Below, one piece after another: positions 37,215 to 46,583 of a stretch of 64,000 nt of DNA. Made by a program: the position numbers and the translations under genes. Below the pieces are notes generated by a model, which did no database searches, had not been told where the DNA came from, and saw nothing but the letters and a program-made list of their open reading frames with translations. Each line of letters starts with the position of its first letter. Position 1 is the stretch's first letter. Source of the DNA: DASQZK01 sp963732905. GTDB taxonomy: Bacteria > Bacteroidota > Bacteroidia > Bacteroidales > GCA-2748055. The stretch spans positions 1-64,000 of the forward strand of contig CAVTBM010000006.1 in assembly GCA_963732905.1 (NCBI GenBank), written 5' to 3'.

Positions 37215-37637
37215 ATGCATCCCGCAAGTAAATTTTTATTCATTCCCCTGCTGTTCATCTGTCTGGTACCACAATACCAGACGGCCCGGGCACAGCACAT
37301 TCCGTTATCTTCTGATATCACCAGGGGCTTTCGGACAGGAAACAGTCTTCTTCTCACACCCCATTTCGATGATCAGATAAAATTAAGCATTCTTGACAAA
37401 GAATATGATACGGGAAAAGAAGAGGCCACAAAAATCCTGGATACTTTTTTTACAGCTCATGTTCCGGAAAATTTTGAGATTAAATTTGAAAGTGAAAAAA
37501 AAGAATCCAAATTTGTCATCGCCATCATGAGTACCGCCAAGGGTAATTACAGGGTTAATCTGTACTTCAGAAAAAACGGGGACAAAGATGTCGTACAGCT
37601 TTTAAGAATAGAAAAAGAAAATGAAGCATCATTTTGA
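37215..37637 (+). CDS. DUF4783 family exported protein
   Basis: 140 residues from ATG 37215. The frame is open far upstream through rlmH on the other strand, but this start gives a proper signal peptide (FLFIPLLFICLVPQYQTARA). The mature domain (about 110 residues) ends KGNYRVNLYFRKNGDKDVVQLLRIEKE and fits the DUF4783 family, small periplasmic proteins found only in Bacteroidota, typically next to nadC. Function unknown; the fold is probably of the NTF2-like type, which is an inference. The last 17 bases overlap the nadC start. Confidence 0.8.
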   Translation: MHPASKFLFIPLLFICLVPQYQTARAQHIPLSSDITRGFRTGNSLLLTPHFDDQIKLSILDKEYDTGKEEATKILDTFFTAHVPENFEIKFESEKKESKFVIAIMSTAKGNYRVNLYFRKNGDKDVVQLLRIEKENEASF

Positions 37638-38475
37638 TGATTTGCTTGACCAATCGATAGATATTTGGTTTGCAGAAGACATTGGTGACGGAGACTATAC
37701 CACCCTTTCAACCATCCCCGAAGAAGCCAGGGGGAAAGCGCAGCTTCTTGTTAAAGACAGCGGCATCATTGCCGGCGTTTTCATTGCCTCTCGCATCTAT
37801 GCAAAATTCGACCCCAGCCTTTCTCTGAGGGTGATCATCCCCGACGGCTCAGTCATACGTCCGGGTGATATCATTTATGAAGTCTCCGGAAGTGTGCGTT
37901 CCATCCTGCAGACCGAGCGGATCGTTCTGAATGCCATGCAGCGTCTAAGCGGCGTGGCCACACAGACCCGGGAATATGTCAGGCTGCTTGAGGGTTTTAA
38001 AACCCGGATCCTTGACACCCGTAAAACCACTCCGGGCATGAGATATGGTGAAAAAGAAGCGGTAAAGCTGGGAGGGGGATTTAACCACCGGGTGGGTCTC
38101 TTTGACATGATACTGATCAAAGATAATCATATCGATTTTGCAGGTGGAATTTCAAATGCCATCAGACAGGCAAAGGGTTATCTTAAAGAACATGGCAAAA
38201 ATCTACAGATCGAAATCGAAGCACGTAGTCTGGACGATGTTGATGAGATCCTCCGCGTTGGAGGCGTGGATCGTATCCTTCTCGATAATTTCACCCCGGA
38301 ATTGACACGGACAGCCGTAGGCATGATTGCCGGCAGACTTGAAACGGAATCCTCCGGAGGGATCACTAAAGAGACCATGCGGGAATATGCGGCTGCAGGT
38401 GTGGATTTCATATCTGTGGGTGCTCTCACCCATCAGATCAAAAGCCTGGACCTGAGCCTGAAAGCTGCGTTCTAG
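37621..38475 (+). CDS. nadC: Nicotinate-nucleotide pyrophosphorylase (quinolinate phosphoribosyltransferase)
   Basis: 284 residues. Makes nicotinate mononucleotide from quinolinate and PRPP in NAD synthesis. Motifs: ERIVLNAMQRLSGVATQT, LDTRKTTPGMRYGEKEAVKLGGGFNHR (substrate-binding Arg and Lys), ILIKDNH, QIEIEARSLDD, and RILLDNFTPE followed by the Gly-rich ESSGGITKETMREYAAAGVDFISVGALTH. Length is normal. Overlaps DUF4783 by 17 bases, so the two are translated together. nadA and nadB are not in the window. Confidence 0.96.
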   Translation: MKHHFDDLLDQSIDIWFAEDIGDGDYTTLSTIPEEARGKAQLLVKDSGIIAGVFIASRIYAKFDPSLSLRVIIPDGSVIRPGDIIYEVSGSVRSILQTERIVLNAMQRLSGVATQTREYVRLLEGFKTRILDTRKTTPGMRYGEKEAVKLGGGFNHRVGLFDMILIKDNHIDFAGGISNAIRQAKGYLKEHGKNLQIEIEARSLDDVDEILRVGGVDRILLDNFTPELTRTAVGMIAGRLETESSGGITKETMREYAAAGVDFISVGALTHQIKSLDLSLKAAF

Positions 38476-38533
38476 ATTAGGAAGTTCTGTCTGCCCTTTT
38501 CGCTGCCGGAAAACCAAACAGCAGGAAGATGTT

Positions 38534-39175
38534 GTGAAAAAAAAATTATCAGCCATCAGAAAAGAATATCACAATACATCCCTGAGTGAAGAATCAATCA
38601 CCCCAGATCCGTTCACTCAACTGGACCTGTGGCTCAATGAAGCCATTGCAGCAGGCCTCATCACACCCAATGCCATGATCCTGGCCACCCTTGGCAAAAA
38701 GGGCAGTCCCTCAGCAAGAGTTGTACTTCTTAAAGGACTCAGCCATGAAGGACTCATCTTTTATTCCAACTACCAATCCCGGAAAGCTTCGGAGCTGGAG
38801 GCCAGCCCTTTCGCTGCCGTCGTGTTTTTCTGGCCCCAGCTCGAACGGCAGGTCAGGGTTGAAGGCCGCGTAAGCTTCGTTTCACGGGAGGAATCCGACC
38901 GCTATTTTGCAGAAAGGCCCAGAGACAGCCAGATCGGAGCATGGGCTTCACCTCAGAGTAAGGTCATCGCAAACCGGGATGAACTCCAAAACCGGTATAA
39001 GGATTTTGAATATAAGTTTGAAGGAAAGGCTGTACCACGTCCACCCCACTGGGGAGGGTACAGACTTGTACCCGACTATTTTGAGTTCTGGCAGGGCGCC
39101 CCGGGAAGACTTCATGACCGGCTGGTATTCCGCAGTTCCGGACCGGGATGGACGTTGGAACGCCTTGCTCCCTGA
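38534..39175 (+). CDS. pdxH: Pyridoxamine 5'-phosphate oxidase
   Basis: 213 residues, starting at GTG (38534) with an AGGAAG purine stretch 11 bases upstream. FMN-dependent oxidase forming pyridoxal 5'-phosphate. Signatures: PNAMILATLGKKGSPSARVVLLKG, FYSNYQSRKASELEASPFAAVVFFWPQLERQVRVEG, AERPRDSQIGAWAS, and the C-terminal PPHWGGYRLVPDYFEFWQGAPGRLHDR with the conserved LHDR. Follows nadC by 58 bases; both make cofactors. Ends 11 bases from the convergent glutamine synthetase gene. Confidence 0.97.
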   Translation: MKKKLSAIRKEYHNTSLSEESITPDPFTQLDLWLNEAIAAGLITPNAMILATLGKKGSPSARVVLLKGLSHEGLIFYSNYQSRKASELEASPFAAVVFFWPQLERQVRVEGRVSFVSREESDRYFAERPRDSQIGAWASPQSKVIANRDELQNRYKDFEYKFEGKAVPRPPHWGGYRLVPDYFEFWQGAPGRLHDRLVFRSSGPGWTLERLAP

Positions 39176-39186
39176 ACCCGCAAGGG

Positions 39187-40686
39187 TCACATGACATGAA
39201 TATGCTCTATCACCAGTTTCCTTATCTCTTCTTTTTTTCCGTAAAGTTTTTCTGAAAGATCCCTGTCATTGTAAGATTCGAGTTTGTGTATCTGATAATC
39301 AATCATGCCTGAAGGAAAAATACCGTCCTTCTCGAAGTGGGATCTCAATGACTTCAAAGCATGAGCCGATTCATGACATGAAGCCGGCAAACGGTCATAC
39401 TTCTCAGGCAGCCCGGATTCTTTATGAATATCAGGACTGGCATACAGAGCCTCAGCCAGCGAAAGACTGTCTTCCGACTCCAATCCGTGAAGGGAAGCGA
39501 TGATAAGTCCGGCCATCAGACAGTAGATATCCGCTGAGCCGTCAGCTGCCCTGAATTCAATGGTTTGCTTGCCGGGTGATGCCAACGGCACCTTCTTTTC
39601 CAGCGGATTTGCATCAAAGATCATCGTGTTCCTGCCAAGCCATCCCAGGGGCACCCGCACCAGCACTCTTCGGTTCATGTCTCCCCAGCAAATACTGGTG
39701 GGAGCTTCCTGATTGGGAACCAACCGTAAGTATGAAGTGGGTATCGTATTTCCGAATGCAGTCAGAGCAGAGGATAATTTCAAAATTCCAGCTGTCATTT
39801 TTTTTGCCTGAGTACTTAAACCCTGATCCGACGACATCATGTTTTGCCCGTCCTTCTCCAGCATCATATGAATATGCAATCCACTGCCGGCTTTTCCGAC
39901 AGAAATCTTGGGCGCAAAACTCAGCTCAAAGCCATATTTCATGGCCAGGTTTCTCAGGATCCATTTGGCCACAACAACCTGATCAACAGCATTCTCAGCC
40001 TCACACGGAAAAAACTCAATCTCATGCTGTTCAAAAGATTCGCCTTCCGTGGTAAAATTCCCAACTTCATTATGGCCATACTTGATCAGACCTCCGCAGG
40101 ACGCAATCAAGGCCATCGCCTCTACCCTGAAGGCTTCCCATTTGGCAAAAGGAGCCGATAAATGGTAACCTCGCTGATCTTCGGATATAAAATGGGGATC
40201 TTTCGGACTGTTGATATAATATTCCAGCTCAGCGAGGGCCTTAAATGTCATGCCTGTGCTTTCCCTGAAAAGCTGATGAGCCTTTTTCAAAACATACTCG
40301 GGTGAATTTTCGAGCGGCACACCGTCACTGGTGTAAAATGAACATAAGATGTCAAGAGCCGGCACCTCTGAGAAAGGATTCAGGAAGGCTGTGCGGAAGC
40401 GCGGAATAACATATAAATCGCTCGAACAGGCATCAATAAATGAAAAAAGACTCGATCCGTCGACCCGTTCTCCGTAAGTCAGAACCTGTCGTAAATGATC
40501 CCCGCTGTTCACGATGAAATTTAAAGTTTTAAGCTTCCCATCCTCCGCAACATATCGAAAGTTAATCATCCTGATCTCATTAGCCTCAACATAATGGATG
40601 ATATCATCACAGGTAAACTGTGAGGCTGGCTTTTTAAGAAATCTCACCAGCCTGTCCGGATTAATATTTGATTCGTATTCAGGCAT
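39187..40686 (-). CDS. Glutamine synthetase family protein
   Basis: About 499 residues from ATG 40686; the frame can start three codons earlier at a GTG (40695), but that leaves almost no leader after the -7 element. Beta-grasp N-terminal domain, then the catalytic domain: LAELEYYI, a modified EVGNFTTEGESFEQHEIEF loop with an insertion relative to EVGPGQHE, GSGLHIHMMLEKDG, RLVPNQEAPTSICWGDMNRR, and EFRAADGSADIYCLMAGLI. Predicted to make glutamine from glutamate, ammonia and ATP, but this subgroup is divergent and could instead be a gamma-glutamyl ligase for another amine. The adenylylation-site tyrosine motif of class I-beta is not evident. Confidence 0.85.
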   Translation of the reverse strand: MPEYESNINPDRLVRFLKKPASQFTCDDIIHYVEANEIRMINFRYVAEDGKLKTLNFIVNSGDHLRQVLTYGERVDGSSLFSFIDACSSDLYVIPRFRTAFLNPFSEVPALDILCSFYTSDGVPLENSPEYVLKKAHQLFRESTGMTFKALAELEYYINSPKDPHFISEDQRGYHLSAPFAKWEAFRVEAMALIASCGGLIKYGHNEVGNFTTEGESFEQHEIEFFPCEAENAVDQVVVAKWILRNLAMKYGFELSFAPKISVGKAGSGLHIHMMLEKDGQNMMSSDQGLSTQAKKMTAGILKLSSALTAFGNTIPTSYLRLVPNQEAPTSICWGDMNRRVLVRVPLGWLGRNTMIFDANPLEKKVPLASPGKQTIEFRAADGSADIYCLMAGLIIASLHGLESEDSLSLAEALYASPDIHKESGLPEKYDRLPASCHESAHALKSLRSHFEKDGIFPSGMIDYQIHKLESYNDRDLSEKLYGKKEEIRKLVIEHIHVM

Positions 40687-40708
40687 GTTTTTCACATTTA
40701 ATGGACTG

Positions 40709-40716
40709 CAAATTTA
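40709..40716 (-). promoter_or_regulatory. Putative -7 element (TAAATTTG) for the glutamine synthetase gene
   Basis: Minus-strand exact TAnnTTTG match 22 bases upstream of the chosen ATG. No TTTG -33 element seen at normal spacing. Confidence 0.45.
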
Positions 40717-40881
40717 ATTTTACTCTTCATCCCGGCGTATGATTTACAGCAGGAAGGTGCTATGTTCTTTAGCAAGAAGTAAACCGGAAAAAGTCGCCAT
40801 ATTAATAAAGTACAATCCTTCATTTTTATAAGTCATTATTTAACTTTACCGATTAATATTGAATTTTAAAAAGTCGATATA

Positions 40882-42324
40882 ATGAAATCCAAATCCTTAT
40901 TTATCCCGGCGCTGGCTTTACTCGTACTGACTGCAGTTTCATGCAATTCTCACCGGCAGAGTGAGAAGGACTACCAGCCCCGTTTCAACGGACAGTATGG
41001 CCAGGTCAGAATGTTTATCCTTGAAAACTGGTATAAATCAAAAGTCGATTCATCATCATGGCAGATGCCCGGAAGTATGCCGTTGCCGAAGCCGTTTTTT
41101 TCCATCGCTGCTCACAGGAGCATACAATTTTACTGGGACACTTATTTCACGGATGCCGGACTACTGGAGGTGGACAGTCTTCAGCAATATGCCCTGAACG
41201 CCACAGATAACTTGCTTTCTGAAGTCGACACCCTGGGCTTTGTCCCCAATGCCAGTGAACCCTGGGGACTGAACCGTTCCCAGACACCTTTCCTTTCCAT
41301 GATGGTGAGAGATGTCTATGAGAAAACTCCGCAAAAAGATAAAATGTGGCTGAAAGAAGCCTATTATACCCTGAAAAAGGAATATTCCTTCTGGACGGAT
41401 ACCTCAGCCAGTGCCATTGAAAATCATACCACCGGGATACCGGGCCTGCAACGATTCTATCACCATGCCACGGAAAAGGAACTGCTAACTTTCTACGATC
41501 AGATGAAAGGCCGGTTCAGTTTTCCTGAAAACCTCAGCCGCCAGGAAAAACTCGAAATCGCATCAAACTGGCTTCCTGAAGCCGAAACCATGGATTTTAC
41601 CCCACGGTATGATCACCACTGCCCGAATTTCGCATCCGTCGACCTGAATTCAAATCTGTACCTTTATGAAAAGAATTTCGCATGGATGGTGAAGGAAGCC
41701 GGACTGGATGCAGGTGCAGAACCCGACTGGGATAAACTGGCAGATCAGAGAAAGGAGAAAATCAACCGTTACCTTTGGAACCCGGATAAAGGACTTTATA
41801 TGGACTACGATTTTGTAAACCATAAATTTGCCAGCCTGCCTTGCGTGGTGACTCTTTATCCCATGTGGGCCGGGATCGCTTCCAAAGGACAGGCAGAAAA
41901 AATCGTGAAAAATCTTCCGTTGTTCGAATATGATTACGGTATAACCATCTGTGCAAAGGCGGAACATGAGCATACCTACCAATGGGACTACCCTGCAGGA
42001 TGGCCACCGATTTACTATCTTGCTGTTAAAGCACTCGACAATTATGGATATTTTAAGGATGCCAGGCGTGTTGCGGCAAAGTACCTGGATATTCTAACCA
42101 AAAACTTTCTGGATCCGGTCCCGTTGATTGCCTTTGAGCATAACAAACAGGACACCATACGACGCGAACCGGGAAAAATCTATGAGAAATACAATGTCAC
42201 AGACGGGAACATTCTGGATAATGAATACGTCAGCCGCCCCTTCCTTGGATGGACAGCCGGAGTATTTATTTATCTGCAGGATTACATGAAGACAACGGAT
42301 ACAAAACAGCAGCCCGGAATTTAA
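40882..42324 (+). CDS. GH37-type trehalase, lipoprotein
   Basis: 480 residues with a lipoprotein signal (lipobox TAVSC, Cys21). The body matches alpha,alpha-trehalase of glycoside hydrolase family 37: the FYWDTYFTDAGLL and FVPNASEPWGLNRSQTPFLSMMV blocks, and the second signature YQWDYPAGWPPIYYLAVKAL. Would split trehalose to two glucoses in the periplasm or at the outer membrane. Slightly shorter than E. coli TreA (about 535 mature). The 'GLNRSQTP' reads T where GLNRSQPP is usual. Followed by the T9SS-secreted beta-helix protein gene on the same strand. Confidence 0.85.
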   Translation: MKSKSLFIPALALLVLTAVSCNSHRQSEKDYQPRFNGQYGQVRMFILENWYKSKVDSSSWQMPGSMPLPKPFFSIAAHRSIQFYWDTYFTDAGLLEVDSLQQYALNATDNLLSEVDTLGFVPNASEPWGLNRSQTPFLSMMVRDVYEKTPQKDKMWLKEAYYTLKKEYSFWTDTSASAIENHTTGIPGLQRFYHHATEKELLTFYDQMKGRFSFPENLSRQEKLEIASNWLPEAETMDFTPRYDHHCPNFASVDLNSNLYLYEKNFAWMVKEAGLDAGAEPDWDKLADQRKEKINRYLWNPDKGLYMDYDFVNHKFASLPCVVTLYPMWAGIASKGQAEKIVKNLPLFEYDYGITICAKAEHEHTYQWDYPAGWPPIYYLAVKALDNYGYFKDARRVAAKYLDILTKNFLDPVPLIAFEHNKQDTIRREPGKIYEKYNVTDGNILDNEYVSRPFLGWTAGVFIYLQDYMKTTDTKQQPGI

Positions 42325-42429
42325 AGTCTGACGGTTTCATGATCTTCACCTCTCTTCCCTGAATTTTTGGTAAATATCCCTATCTTTAATCCTGAAGAGA
42401 GACTAAATTATTACCCAATAAAATTATCT

Positions 42430-44151
42430 ATGAAACCAGTTACCGTTTCAGCGGTCCTGCTGTTATTCATTTTTAATCTCAGCTTGTATCAGACCGTCCA
42501 GGCAAAGACCATTTTTGTTGCTCCATCAGGCAATGGTAATGGGGCAGATGAATTACATCCTTCGGGTTCATTAAACAATGCTGTTGCGGCGCTAAATCCC
42601 GGAGACACCCTCATCTTTCTGGACGGGGTATATCATCAGACCCTGAGTATCTCAAACAAATCAGGCACACAGGAAAAGCCCGTCGTACTTATGGCGAAGC
42701 ATGCAGGGTCGGTATTGATCAATGCAGACACAGCGCGCACCAACGCGGTCTATATTGATCATGTTTCCTACATGAAAATTGACGGCATCGAGGGTGGAAA
42801 CAGTTTGCATCATGCCTGGTGTGTACTCAGCTCCAGTTACCTGACCCTGACCAGGTGTGCAGGGTTCAATGCAGGTTATTTCCAGGCTATCGACGGACAT
42901 GCCCTCGATACGTATGATGACAACTGTCATGTATTCAGCATCGCCTATTCAGATCATATCCTGGCTGAAGATATCTGGGGCTGGGGTACGGGGCGATATG
43001 TCTTTGCCTATTTCCAGTGCAGCAACTCAGTGATCCGCAGAGGGGTGTTCAGGGCTGATTTATATGACCGGGCACCTCATGCAGGAATGAACGTTTACGA
43101 CTGTGTCGACTGCATTGCAGAGAACGTCATTGCCTTCGGAACGCGGTTTCACCTCCAGTCGGATTACTATGCCGATAATCCCTGGGGCCTTGTACAGGGA
43201 GGGATGGTATTTGACGATCATACGTTTCCTGCCGATGCGAACCGGATTCTCGGATGTTTCGACCTCGACAATGGCAACTGGCGAACTGAATTACCAAGAT
43301 CCAACCCGGCTATCCATGTTATGTCACACTGGCACGGTTCATTTGAAGACATGGTGATCTGGAAGAATGCTCTCGACTACAGTTTTGTACTTTCAACCGA
43401 CCAGGAAGTGAAGCTTCCTGAGAGGGCACTGATTGGTTCACCTTCAAAAATAAAACAGGAAACAGGGCCTTATGTCAACAACCGGTACGTGGATGGTATA
43501 CTCACAACGCAACCGCTCTGGCCCTGGCCAAATGAAGAGCTGATCAAACGGGACCTGGGCATGGACAAAACCATAACCGAATATGTAAGGGATATGCTTA
43601 GTCCATATCTCAGCATTAACGACAATCAGGCGGACGGGGTGGTAACCTCGGTACAGATCGATTCTGCAAAAGTCAGCCTCAGCCCGGGAGATTCCCTGGT
43701 ATTGCATTATTCCCTTCTCCCCTCGGATGCACTTTATCCGGAGGTGAAATGGACTTCAGAAAATGAAGAGGTCGTTACCGTCTCAGCAAAAGGCACGATC
43801 ATCGCAAGATCACCTGGAGTAACAATCGTCAGGGTAAGGTCGACCGACAGCGGTTTGTCGGACGATTGTGAGGTGACCGTAGCCGATGCCGAAACCGGCG
43901 CAGGTACTGTAAGGATAGAACAGAGAATACGAATCTATCCTAACCCGGTGCATGGAATGCTGACTTTGGATATTCCGGAAGGTATGAAATCAAATATCAC
44001 GATGGTGAACCCGGCTGGTAAAATTTTTCAATCCATAGCAACTTCCGGTGGTGTAATCACGATTTCAACTCTGGAATATCCTGCCGGGATCTATTTCTTA
44101 ACCATCAACGGTGAAAACATTAATTACCACTATCCGGTGGTTGTAGAGTAA
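42430..44151 (+). CDS. T9SS-secreted parallel beta-helix protein with Ig-like domain
   Basis: 573 residues from ATG 42430 (an upstream in-frame start at 42367 would bury the signal peptide). Signal VTVSAVLLLFIFNLSLYQTVQA. Residues about 25-320 look like a right-handed beta-helix of the pectate lyase/DUF1565 type (TIFVAPSGNGNGADELHPSGSLNNAVAALNPGDTLIFLDGVYH). A BIG2-type Ig-like domain spans about 400-490 (YPEVKWTSENEEVVTVSAKGTIIARSPG). The last 75 residues form a type A sorting domain starting RIYPNPVHGMLTLDI and ending GIYFLTINGENI. Likely a surface or secreted polysaccharide-binding or -lyase protein; no catalytic residue can be named. Its end overlaps the convergent glycosyltransferase by 32 bases. 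Confidence 0.82.
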   Translation: MKPVTVSAVLLLFIFNLSLYQTVQAKTIFVAPSGNGNGADELHPSGSLNNAVAALNPGDTLIFLDGVYHQTLSISNKSGTQEKPVVLMAKHAGSVLINADTARTNAVYIDHVSYMKIDGIEGGNSLHHAWCVLSSSYLTLTRCAGFNAGYFQAIDGHALDTYDDNCHVFSIAYSDHILAEDIWGWGTGRYVFAYFQCSNSVIRRGVFRADLYDRAPHAGMNVYDCVDCIAENVIAFGTRFHLQSDYYADNPWGLVQGGMVFDDHTFPADANRILGCFDLDNGNWRTELPRSNPAIHVMSHWHGSFEDMVIWKNALDYSFVLSTDQEVKLPERALIGSPSKIKQETGPYVNNRYVDGILTTQPLWPWPNEELIKRDLGMDKTITEYVRDMLSPYLSINDNQADGVVTSVQIDSAKVSLSPGDSLVLHYSLLPSDALYPEVKWTSENEEVVTVSAKGTIIARSPGVTIVRVRSTDSGLSDDCEVTVADAETGAGTVRIEQRIRIYPNPVHGMLTLDIPEGMKSNITMVNPAGKIFQSIATSGGVITISTLEYPAGIYFLTINGENINYHYPVVVE

Positions 44152-45634
44152 TCCCTTCATTGCTTGTTTTCAACCCCTCCCCTGGTCTCTTCAGTTTATA
44201 TACCTTAATTGAACCTCTTGCCAATACCAGTTTTTCCAAATGACTTCGGATGCCGGAATTCTGGTCAACAACACGGGAATCGCAATACAGATAACGAGCA
44301 CCATGCACAATCATTGAATCCAGTTTTGCCGTACTGAGATTATCCTCATCAAATCCCCAGCCTTTTTTATGGACGTAATAAAAGAATATGAAATGTGATA
44401 TGTCGTTACCGGTGATGCAAAGGGCGTTATCGGGAACCGCGTTTCGAAGATCATCCCTGTAAACGAGCAAATCTTTATTAATACCGGGATTATCAGGATT
44501 CCAACGGTCTTTCATTCTCAGGTATGCGGTTAGCGGAAGAATCAGAAACAGGAAAATGACGGAATACTTTACTGCTGGCTTTTTCAGTTCCCAGAGGCTG
44601 ACGGCACCATAGGCTACAATAATAAACAGGAGAGGATAAAAAGGGAAAAGGTAATAATCATGAATTTTAGCGATCATATTCAGTTCAAAAAGAAAATACA
44701 TGATTGTCAGCATTCCCCACGTTGCGAGTACCCAGAACAGTTTCGTGTGGTAAATTCTATTTCTGAAGATGAAGTAAAACCCTGCAATAAAATATGGGAC
44801 AGCACCATAATTGAGCAGAAGTTCAGGCAGCGTGGAAACCAGGTTATGCTGAAGATAATCCAGGAGGGTTGACCATGAAGCCTGATTATCAAGCATTCCG
44901 CCGACGATACCATTATAATCCCAGTGTGGTATTACGGAAATATACCATGCTGCCGGCAAAACCGCCGGAGTGAATACAATAAGTGCATCTGTCACATCCG
45001 TATTCCTGTATCCTTTCTGTATCACTTTCAGCAGGAAATACATAAAAGGCACCGAATAAAACAGTATGAAGGGAAGCTTAGATAATGTGCCCACACTAAG
45101 GAAAATACCACTTAACAACAACATAAGGTTCCGATGCTTTTTCACCCATATAAAGAAAAGGGCAAGTCCCCAGATCGAACAACACAGGGCAAAATTGTCG
45201 GGCAACGGATTAATGGTATAATAATAAAAGGCAGGTGAGAATGTAAAGGCCCATGCACCGAAGGCTGCCGGCAACTCCTTCCCGAAAATATTCTTTAGTA
45301 GAATATACAATCCAAGGACAGAAAACAACCCGGTGATAAACATAAAGATCCTGGTGATGATAAGATTATTCCCGAAAATTTTATACAGTCCAGAGATAAG
45401 CTACTGCATCAAAGGAAATTCCATCCTGAGTATTCCCCTTCCGTCACCGCGGTCATTTTTTGCAGGGTAAAAGATGTTAAAATTCTCCTCATAAAAATTG
45501 ATAATGGTAGACTGTGTTTGTGTCTGTCGCCACACATGAACGCTCATCAGATCCTTCGGAAACTGCCTGTAATGCATTGCGAGACTCAGAAGACCTGCTA
45601 AGACAAGAACCAGTATTGAGGCGTGTTTTTTCAT
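44120..45634 (-). pseudogene. Membrane glycosyltransferase (GT39-like), interrupted by an amber codon
   Basis: Two in-frame pieces read as one protein of about 504 codons: 45634-45404 (77 residues, ASILVLVLAGLLSLAMHY then VHVWRQTQTQSTI) and 45400-44120 (continuing LISGLYKIFGNNLIITRIF), separated only by a TAG at 45401-45403. No base is lost and similarity of style is continuous. The HVWRQTQTQ loop after the first span and roughly ten spans fit the GT39/ArnT/PMT-like glycosyltransferases that use polyprenyl-phosphate sugars, with the first-loop acidic residue region present. The C-terminal piece has its own internal ATG codons. Either a recent pseudogene, a sequencing error or readthrough. Overlaps the convergent beta-helix gene by 32 bases. 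Confidence 0.75.
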
Positions 45635-45722
45635 TTGCGGTAACCTCTTGTAAAAGTGACAGATAAATTCCGGTAATCTTAGTACTGCCGTTAAGCCGGA
45701 ATTCGATCAGGATCAATGAAAT

Positions 45723-45813
45723 AAAGCCCGGCATCAGCCGGATTAAACCTAAAGCAAAAATAATAAACTTTTTAACTTATGGACTTTGATTCCGGTTCCT
45801 GATGCCGGGCTTT
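45723..45813. terminator. 15-bp inverted repeat with alternative hairpin, 3' of DUF6064
   Basis: AAAGCCCGGCATCAG (45723-45737) is exactly complementary to 45799-45813 with 61 bases between. The left arm can instead form a local hairpin (CCGGC-ATCA-GCCGG, 45728-45741) followed on the minus strand by GCTTTATTTC, a terminator-like tail. The two structures are mutually exclusive. Lies 46 bases past the DUF6064 stop and about 90 bases ahead of the glycosyltransferase start. Confidence 0.55.
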
Positions 45814-45858
45814 TAAACACCTGCCATGGTGAGGGAGGGCGCTCTGTAAAACATTTAT

Positions 45859-46506
45859 TTACGAGATTACGGGGTTTTGCCGACGGTATTGCCGGGTGAG
45901 AACAACAGTAACGATGCCTGCTAAAGTCATTACAAAATCCTGGTAAATGCCAAAGTTCAATGCAGCACTTACTCCCATCAATGCCCAAAGGGAAGGAATG
46001 ATGAGCAGATAACGCCGGAATTTCTGAGAGGAAAGCAGAAAAAATCCAAAAGTCAAAATGGTTGTCGGGCAGGGCAACCCAAGAGAGATCACACCGGTAA
46101 TATCATTACCGGCAAGCAGATCAATGACCGGGTAAAAGAACAAGCCATAAAGGACAAAGCCATATCCGGCATAGTCTTTTATTCGGTGACCAAAGCCAAA
46201 ATCGAGCCTTCTTTTAACCAGCGATTCATATAACATGAGTACAGCCTGAATGAAAAACAGAAAGCAGAATCCCACGGCTGCTTTGTTGATCGTACTGAAA
46301 AACATCAAATGGTACACCAGACTATTCCAAAGCCAGAGAGCTGACAGAATGATGGTAATGATTTTTCCCTTTTTACGGTTGCCCGAATGCAGAAACGCAA
46401 TGGCTGAAATACCTGCCACTAAGAAAATTATCTGGGCGGGGAACACCGCTGTGTTATATTTTTCAAACACTGCAAAAAATTGATCAATGGTAAACGGAGT
46501 TTTCAT
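45859..46506 (-). CDS. DUF6064 family membrane protein
   Basis: 215 residues with about six hydrophobic spans (first: FPAQIIFLVAGISAIAFLHSG; last: FVMTLAGIVTVVLTRQY). The N-terminus PFTIDQFFAVFEKYN and GLPCPTTILTFGFFLLS are typical of DUF6064, whose function is unknown. Lies 77 bases downstream of the MarR gene on the same strand; that gap contains a palindrome matching the MarR operator, so MarR control is likely. Confidence 0.8.
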   Translation of the reverse strand: MKTPFTIDQFFAVFEKYNTAVFPAQIIFLVAGISAIAFLHSGNRKKGKIITIILSALWLWNSLVYHLMFFSTINKAAVGFCFLFFIQAVLMLYESLVKRRLDFGFGHRIKDYAGYGFVLYGLFFYPVIDLLAGNDITGVISLGLPCPTTILTFGFFLLSSQKFRRYLLIIPSLWALMGVSAALNFGIYQDFVMTLAGIVTVVLTRQYRRQNPVIS

Positions 46507-46553
46507 GACTTGAAATTTTTAATTAAACTAGTTTTTATTTGTTGTATCTATTT

Positions 46554-46565
46554 TTGATATATCAA
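46554..46565. promoter_or_regulatory. Putative MarR operator before DUF6064 (TTGATATATCAA)
   Basis: Perfect 12-base palindrome 47 bases upstream of the DUF6064 ATG. It matches 10 of 12 positions of TTGATGTGTCAA in the marR promoter (47033-47044), differing only in the two central bases of each half. Confidence 0.5.
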
Positions 46566-46583
46566 TTTTTATTTTAAAAAAAA

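Noticed and set aside
42367..42429. Upstream start for the beta-helix protein
   Set aside because: Would put 21 polar residues before the signal peptide; the ATG at 42430 gives a clean secretion signal.
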